From the NCBI RefSeq assembly GCF_013927005.1, contig NZ_CP055930.1:3720001-3784000 (forward strand): DNA of 64,000 bases. The letters are read 5' to 3'. Position 1 is the first letter of the stretch, and each line of letters starts with the position of its first letter. The notes beneath the pieces were generated by a model. The model was not told where the DNA came from. It was given only the letters and a program-made list of their open reading frames with translations, and searched no databases. Of this stretch, positions 59,754 through 64,000 are shown piece by piece. Source of the DNA: Enterobacter sp. RHBSTW-00175 (lineage in GTDB: Bacteria; Pseudomonadota; Gammaproteobacteria; Enterobacterales; Enterobacteriaceae). A program made the position numbers and the translations under genes.

Positions 59754-60869
59754 ATGAACCTTAAGGGAAAACGCAGAAAGCTGTTACTGCTGCTGGCGGT
59801 GGTCGTGTTAGCGGGCGGATTCTGGTTGTGGCAGGTGCTGAATGCGCCCGTACCGCAATACCAGACGTTGATCGTACGCCCGGGTGAGCTGCAACAAAAC
59901 GTACTGGCGACAGGCAAACTGGATGCGCTTCGCAAGGTTGATGTCGGGGCTCAGGTCAGTGGTCAGTTGAAAACCCTGTCGGTTGAAATTGGCGACAAGG
60001 TGAAGAAAGGTCAGTTGCTGGGGGTTATCGATCCTGAGCAGGCTGAAAACCAGATCCGTGAAGTGGAAGCCACGCTGATGGAGCTGCGCGCCCAGCGTAG
60101 CCAGGCGCAGGCGGAGCGTAATCTCGCGCAGGTGACGTTAACCCGTCAGCAGGCGCTGGCTAAAACACAGGCCATTTCGAAACAGGATCTGGATACCGCC
60201 ACAACCGAGCTTGCGGTCAAACAGGCGCAGATTGGCACCATTGATGCACAAATCAAGCGTAATCAGGCCTCGCTGGATACGGCAAAAACCAACCTCGACT
60301 ACACGAAAATCGTGGCACCAATGGCCGGGGAAGTGACGCAAATCACCACCCTCCAGGGGCAAACGGTGATCGCAGCGCAGCAGGCACCGAATATCCTGAC
60401 GCTGGCGGACATGGGCACCATGCTGGTTAAAGCACAGGTATCCGAAGCGGATGTTATCCACCTTAAGCCGGGGCAAAATGCCTGGTTTACGGTGCTGGGT
60501 GACCCGCAAACCCGCTATGAAGGCGTGCTGAAAGACATCCTGCCAACGCCGGAAAAAGTGAACGACGCCATCTTCTACTATGCCCGCTTTGAAGTGCCAA
60601 ACCCACAGGGTGTGCTGCGTCTGGACATGACCGCACAGGTGCACATTCAACTGACCGGGGTGAAAAACGTGCTCACTATTCCGTTGTCCGCCCTGGGAGA
60701 ATCGGCAGGCGACAGTCGCTATAAAATCAAAGTGCTGCGCGCCGGTGAAACCCGTGAACGCGAGGTAATGATTGGCGCGCGCAATGATACTGATGTGGTG
60801 ATTGCCAAAGGGCTGGAAGAGGGAGAAGAAGTGGTTATCAGCGAAAGCCATCCCGGAGCCGCTAAATGA
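59754..60869 (+). CDS. macA: MacA periplasmic adaptor of the MacAB-TolC efflux pump
   Basis: 371 residues as in E. coli when started at ATG 59754; the TTG at 59727 is less likely. One N-terminal membrane anchor (about 10-28, [17 protein letters not shown]), barrel-sandwich/lipoyl domain ([14 protein letters not shown] and [14 protein letters not shown]), long coiled-coil hairpin (about 90-170, Ala/Gln-rich) and beta-barrel. It bridges MacB to TolC and stimulates its ATPase. Overlaps macB by four bases. Confidence 0.95.
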   Translation: MNLKGKRRKLLLLLAVVVLAGGFWLWQVLNAPVPQYQTLIVRPGELQQNVLATGKLDALRKVDVGAQVSGQLKTLSVEIGDKVKKGQLLGVIDPEQAENQIREVEATLMELRAQRSQAQAERNLAQVTLTRQQALAKTQAISKQDLDTATTELAVKQAQIGTIDAQIKRNQASLDTAKTNLDYTKIVAPMAGEVTQITTLQGQTVIAAQQAPNILTLADMGTMLVKAQVSEADVIHLKPGQNAWFTVLGDPQTRYEGVLKDILPTPEKVNDAIFYYARFEVPNPQGVLRLDMTAQVHIQLTGVKNVLTIPLSALGESAGDSRYKIKVLRAGETREREVMIGARNDTDVVIAKGLEEGEEVVISESHPGAAK

Positions 60870-62806
60870 CGGCATTGCTGGAACTGAATAACATTCACCG
60901 TAGCTATCCATCAGGTGACGGGCCGGTTGACGTGTTAAAAGGGATTTCCCTGCGCGTGGAAGCGGGTGAGATGGTGGCGATTGTCGGGGCGTCTGGCTCT
61001 GGTAAATCCACGCTCATGAACATCCTCGGTTGTCTGGATAAACCTACCCGTGGCACGTATCGTGTGGCGGGGACGGATGTCTCCACGCTGGATGGCGATG
61101 CGCTGGCGAAACTTCGCCGCGAACACTTTGGGTTTATTTTCCAGCGCTATCATTTGCTTTCTCACCTGAGTGCGGCGCAGAACGTTGAAGTCCCGGCGGT
61201 GTATGCAGGCGTTGAGCGGAAAAAACGGCTGGAGCGCGCTCAGGGGCTGCTGACGCGTCTTGGACTGGCAGAGCGAGTGGATTACCAGCCATCGCAGCTT
61301 TCAGGCGGCCAGCAGCAGCGTGTGAGTATTGCACGCGCGCTGATGAACGGCGGACAGGTGATTCTGGCGGATGAGCCGACTGGCGCGCTCGACAGCCATT
61401 CCGGCGAAGAGGTGATGGCTATCCTTCATCAGCTGCGTGACCAGGGGCATACGGTCATTATCGTTACCCACGATCCGCTGGTGGCGGCACAGGCGGAACG
61501 GATCATTGAGATCCACGATGGCGAACTGGTCAGTAACCCGCCTCCGCACCCGTCAAGGGCGGCAGCGCCGAAAGAGGTCTTGCCTGCGTCAAGCGGCTGG
61601 GGGCAGTTCGCCAGCGGTTTTCGCGAAGCCCTGACAATGGCCTGGCTGGCGATGGCGGCTAACAAAATGCGGACATTGCTCACCATGCTCGGCATCATCA
61701 TTGGGATCGCCTCGGTAGTGTCGATTGTGGTGGTGGGTGATGCGGCGAAGCAGATGGTGCTGGCGGATATCCGGGCGATAGGCACCAATACCATTGATGT
61801 CTATCCCGGCAAAGATTTTGGTGATGACGAGCCCCAGTATCAGCAGGCGCTGAAATACGATGACCTGATGGCTATCCAAAAACAGCCATGGGTTAACTCC
61901 GCCACGCCTGCGGTATCGCAAAATTTACGCCTGCGCTACGGCAATATCGATGTGGCGGCCAGTGCTAACGGCGTTAACGGTGACTATTTTAACGTGTACG
62001 GGATGACCTTCAGCGAAGGGGCAACCTTTAATGCGGAACAGTTGGCTGGCCGGGCGCAGGTGGTTGTGCTGGACGCCAACTCGCGCAGGCAGCTTTTCCC
62101 GGATAAAACGAATGTGGTGGGTGAAGTTATCCTGGTAGGAAACATGCCAGCCACGGTTATCGGTGTGGCGGAAGAGAAACAGTCGATGTTTGGCAGCAGC
62201 AAGATTTTGCGCGTCTGGCTGCCCTATACCACGATTTCCGGGCGGATCATGGGGCAGTCGTGGCTGAACTCCATCACTGTGCGCGTGAAGGAAGGCTATG
62301 ACAGCGCGCTTGCCGAACAACAGCTTGAGCGTCTGCTGACGTTGCGCCACGGGAAGAAGGATTTCTTTACCTGGAATATGGATGGCCTGTTGAAAACGGC
62401 TGAAAAGACCACACATACTCTTCAGTTGTTCCTGACGCTGGTCGCGGTGATTTCGCTGGTTGTGGGTGGCATCGGGGTGATGAATATCATGCTGGTGTCG
62501 GTGACAGAGCGCACCCGCGAGATTGGTATTCGCATGGCGGTTGGGGCCAGGGCAAGCGATGTGCTGCAACAGTTTTTGATTGAAGCGGTGCTGGTGTGCC
62601 TGGTAGGAGGCGCGATGGGGATTGCCTTATCGATGATTATTGCCTTTACCTTAAAGCTCTTTTTACCCGGCTGGGAGATTGGCTTCTCGCCTGTGGCGAT
62701 CCTCACCGCATTTTTGTGTTCGACCTTTACCGGTATCTTGTTTGGCTGGCTGCCTGCGCGCAATGCAGCGCGATTAGATCCGGTGGATGCGCTGGCGCGG
62801 GAATAG
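60866..62806 (+). CDS. macB: MacB macrolide/enterotoxin export ABC transporter
   Basis: 646 residues. N-terminal ATPase with Walker [10 protein letters not shown], signature [15 protein letters not shown] and Walker [12 protein letters not shown]; then a first transmembrane helix (about 275, [21 protein letters not shown]), a large periplasmic mechanotransmission domain and three C-terminal helices (FtsX-like, [21 protein letters not shown]). Exports macrolides, peptides and porphyrins via TolC. Convergent with cspD across a bidirectional terminator. Confidence 0.96.
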   Translation: MTALLELNNIHRSYPSGDGPVDVLKGISLRVEAGEMVAIVGASGSGKSTLMNILGCLDKPTRGTYRVAGTDVSTLDGDALAKLRREHFGFIFQRYHLLSHLSAAQNVEVPAVYAGVERKKRLERAQGLLTRLGLAERVDYQPSQLSGGQQQRVSIARALMNGGQVILADEPTGALDSHSGEEVMAILHQLRDQGHTVIIVTHDPLVAAQAERIIEIHDGELVSNPPPHPSRAAAPKEVLPASSGWGQFASGFREALTMAWLAMAANKMRTLLTMLGIIIGIASVVSIVVVGDAAKQMVLADIRAIGTNTIDVYPGKDFGDDEPQYQQALKYDDLMAIQKQPWVNSATPAVSQNLRLRYGNIDVAASANGVNGDYFNVYGMTFSEGATFNAEQLAGRAQVVVLDANSRRQLFPDKTNVVGEVILVGNMPATVIGVAEEKQSMFGSSKILRVWLPYTTISGRIMGQSWLNSITVRVKEGYDSALAEQQLERLLTLRHGKKDFFTWNMDGLLKTAEKTTHTLQLFLTLVAVISLVVGGIGVMNIMLVSVTERTREIGIRMAVGARASDVLQQFLIEAVLVCLVGGAMGIALSMIIAFTLKLFLPGWEIGFSPVAILTAFLCSTFTGILFGWLPARNAARLDPVDALARE

Positions 62807-62816
62807 CCCGAAAATA

Positions 62817-62845
62817 AAAATGCCAGCCGATCGGGCTGGCATTTT
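62817..62845. terminator. Bidirectional terminator between macB and cspD
   Basis: AAAATGCCAGCC (62817-62828) pairs with GGCTGGCATTTT (62834-62845) around five bases. The A- and T-rich flanks make it an intrinsic terminator on both strands for the convergent genes. Confidence 0.9.
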
Positions 62846-62876
62846 GCCTGCGGGATGTACACAATGAAACAGAGGG

Positions 62877-63098
62877 CTACGCAACAACTTCCGCTTCGAT
62901 GGGCACGATGACGCTGGCATGATTGCCCTTCGGCCCCTGGTGTACATCGAACCGAACCGATTGTCCGGCTTTGAGCGTTCTGTAACCATCCATCTGAATG
63001 GTGGAATAGTGAGCGAAGATATCCTCGCCGCCGCCTTCGGGGCAGATAAACCCAAACCCTTTGGCGTTGTTGAACCACTTAACAGTACCCATTTCCAT
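62877..63098 (-). CDS. cspD: Cold-shock-like protein CspD
   Basis: 73-residue single-stranded nucleic-acid-binding protein that inhibits DNA replication in stationary phase; toxic when over-produced in E. coli and degraded by Lon. The cold-shock domain has RNP1 KGFGFI and RNP2 DIFAHY. Divergent from clpS, with a 267-bp gap in which I could not assign elements. Confidence 0.96.
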   Translation of the reverse strand: MEMGTVKWFNNAKGFGFICPEGGGEDIFAHYSTIQMDGYRTLKAGQSVRFDVHQGPKGNHASVIVPIEAEVVA

Positions 63099-63365
63099 GC
63101 TTCGACATCCTTCGTAAATCTTATAAATTAAGATGGAATGAACCGGTGGTGGAGTGGGGGCTGTTCAAAACCTCGCCATCTCACGCCTGTACAATTTAGA
63201 TAAACGAAACAGGGCGTCAAGAGTTTGGCGCTGGAGTTGGGACAATAATCAACCAAAATTTGAAGCAGTTAACGCTATTGCAACAGTTTGTGACAGACAT
63301 CGCGGATGACAGTAATAGATGATTGTTATCTAACATCTGAGGTAGATTCAAAGTGATTATGCAAA

Positions 63366-63686
63366 ATGGGTAAGACGAACGACTGGCTGGATTTTGACCA
63401 GCTGGCGGAAGACAAAGTGCGTGACGCGCTAAAACCGCCATCCATGTATAAAGTAATGTTAATGAACGATGATTACACGCCGATGGAATTTGTTATTGAC
63501 GTGCTACAAAAGTTCTTTTCTTATGATGTAGAACGTGCAACGCAACTGATGCTTACCGTTCATTATCGTGGCAAAGCTATCTGCGGCATCTTTACCGCCG
63601 AAGTGGCGGAAACCAAAGTAGCGATGGTGAACGACTACGCAAGGGAGAACGAGCATCCGTTGCTGTGTACGCTGGAAAAGGCCTGA
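63366..63686 (+). CDS. clpS: ClpS, adaptor of the ClpAP protease
   Basis: 106 residues as in E. coli. N-recognin that delivers N-degron substrates to ClpA. Flexible N-terminal tail, then the core with [17 protein letters not shown] (the NDD/M pocket reads bulky N-terminal residues) and [20 protein letters not shown]. Followed by clpA after 28 bases with a GGGGGAGG ribosome-binding site. Confidence 0.96.
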   Translation: MGKTNDWLDFDQLAEDKVRDALKPPSMYKVMLMNDDYTPMEFVIDVLQKFFSYDVERATQLMLTVHYRGKAICGIFTAEVAETKVAMVNDYARENEHPLLCTLEKA

Positions 63687-63714
63687 TAAGGCATAAAATT
63701 GGGGGAGGTGCCTA

Positions 63715-64000
63715 TGCTCAATCAAGAACTGGAACTCAGTTTAAACATGGCTTTCGCCAGAGCGCGTGAGCACCGACATGAGTTTATGACCGTCGAGCAT
63801 TTACTGCTCGCACTGCTTAGCAACCCATCCGCCCGCGAAGCGCTGGAAGCCTGCTCCGTGGATCTGGTGGCGCTACGTCAGGAACTCGAAGCCTTCATCG
63901 AACAAACCACACCGGTGCTGCCAGCCAGTGAAGAAGAGCGCGACACGCAGCCGACGCTCAGCTTCCAGCGGGTATTGCAGCGCGCGGTCTTCCACGTCCA
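63715..64000 (+). CDS. clpA: ClpA, ATPase of the ClpAP protease (3' end outside the window)
   Basis: The first 95 codons are present: the Clp N-domain (MLNQELELSLNMAFARAREH, FMTVEHLLLALLSNPSAREAL), which docks ClpS. The ATPase modules lie beyond the window edge. The ClpS-ClpA pair and order are as in E. coli. Confidence 0.96.

Overview
The window is chromosomal DNA from a member of the Enterobacteriaceae. Gene order follows the Escherichia coli K-12 mdfA-to-clpA segment almost throughout (mdfA, ybjI, ybjJ, rcdA, rybB, ybjL, ybjM, grxA, nfsA, rimK, ybjN, potFGHI, ybjO, rlmC, artJ/artPIQM, ybjP, ybjQ, amiD, ybjS, ybjT, ltaE, poxB, hcr, hcp, lysO, aqpZ, ybjD, ybjX, macAB, cspD, clpS, clpA). The proteins are close to, but not identical with, those I recall from E. 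coli. Together with the accessory genes this suggests Enterobacter or a near relative (Lelliottia, Leclercia); genus is an inference from memory, not from a search.

Layout. 1-24.2 kb is core backbone. Additions relative to K-12 are a short-chain dehydrogenase whose active-site residues are missing (3.8-4.6 kb) and an unassigned two-component system between rlmC and artJ (16.2-18.4 kb). ybjC, expected before nfsA, is absent. The sRNA RybB lies between the dehydrogenase and ybjL with a well-formed sigma-E promoter and its own terminator.

24.5-44.7 kb, inserted between amiD and ybjS, is a compact module for secreted chitin degradation: a Crp-fold/winged-helix regulator of the IprA/YaiV type, gspB and gspA facing left, a type II secretion operon gspC-D-E-F-G-H-I-J-K-L-M-O facing right, a 909-residue GH18 chitinase, an IagB-like lytic transglycosylase and a 599-residue GH19 chitinase. 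Both chitinases have signal peptides, PKD/Ig-like modules, acidic Pro/Thr repeat linkers and chitin-binding modules, so they are the obvious substrates of the secreton. An intact 768-bp IS1 with a perfect 9-bp target duplication sits in the last codons of gspF. GspF ends in seven codons read from IS1, and gspG-O may be poorly expressed in this isolate. GspA has lost recognisable Walker A and B motifs and the GspB-like protein lacks its usual C-terminal domain.

44.8-64 kb returns to backbone: ybjS-ybjT-ltaE-poxB, a divergent DoxX-family gene, hcr-hcp with NsrR- and FNR-like sites, lysO, a 1285-bp IS481-family element inserted in the loop of an interspersed palindrome, aqpZ, the OLD-family nuclease gene ybjD, ybjX, macAB, cspD, clpS and the start of clpA.

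No tRNA, rRNA, CRISPR array or prophage was found. REP-type palindromes lie after potF, the sensor kinase, the DoxX gene and aqpZ. The least ordinary parts are the chitinase/type II secretion island with its degenerate GspA, the IS1 in gspF, the active-site-less dehydrogenase and the orphan two-component system. I did not find a system that I would call wholly undescribed.
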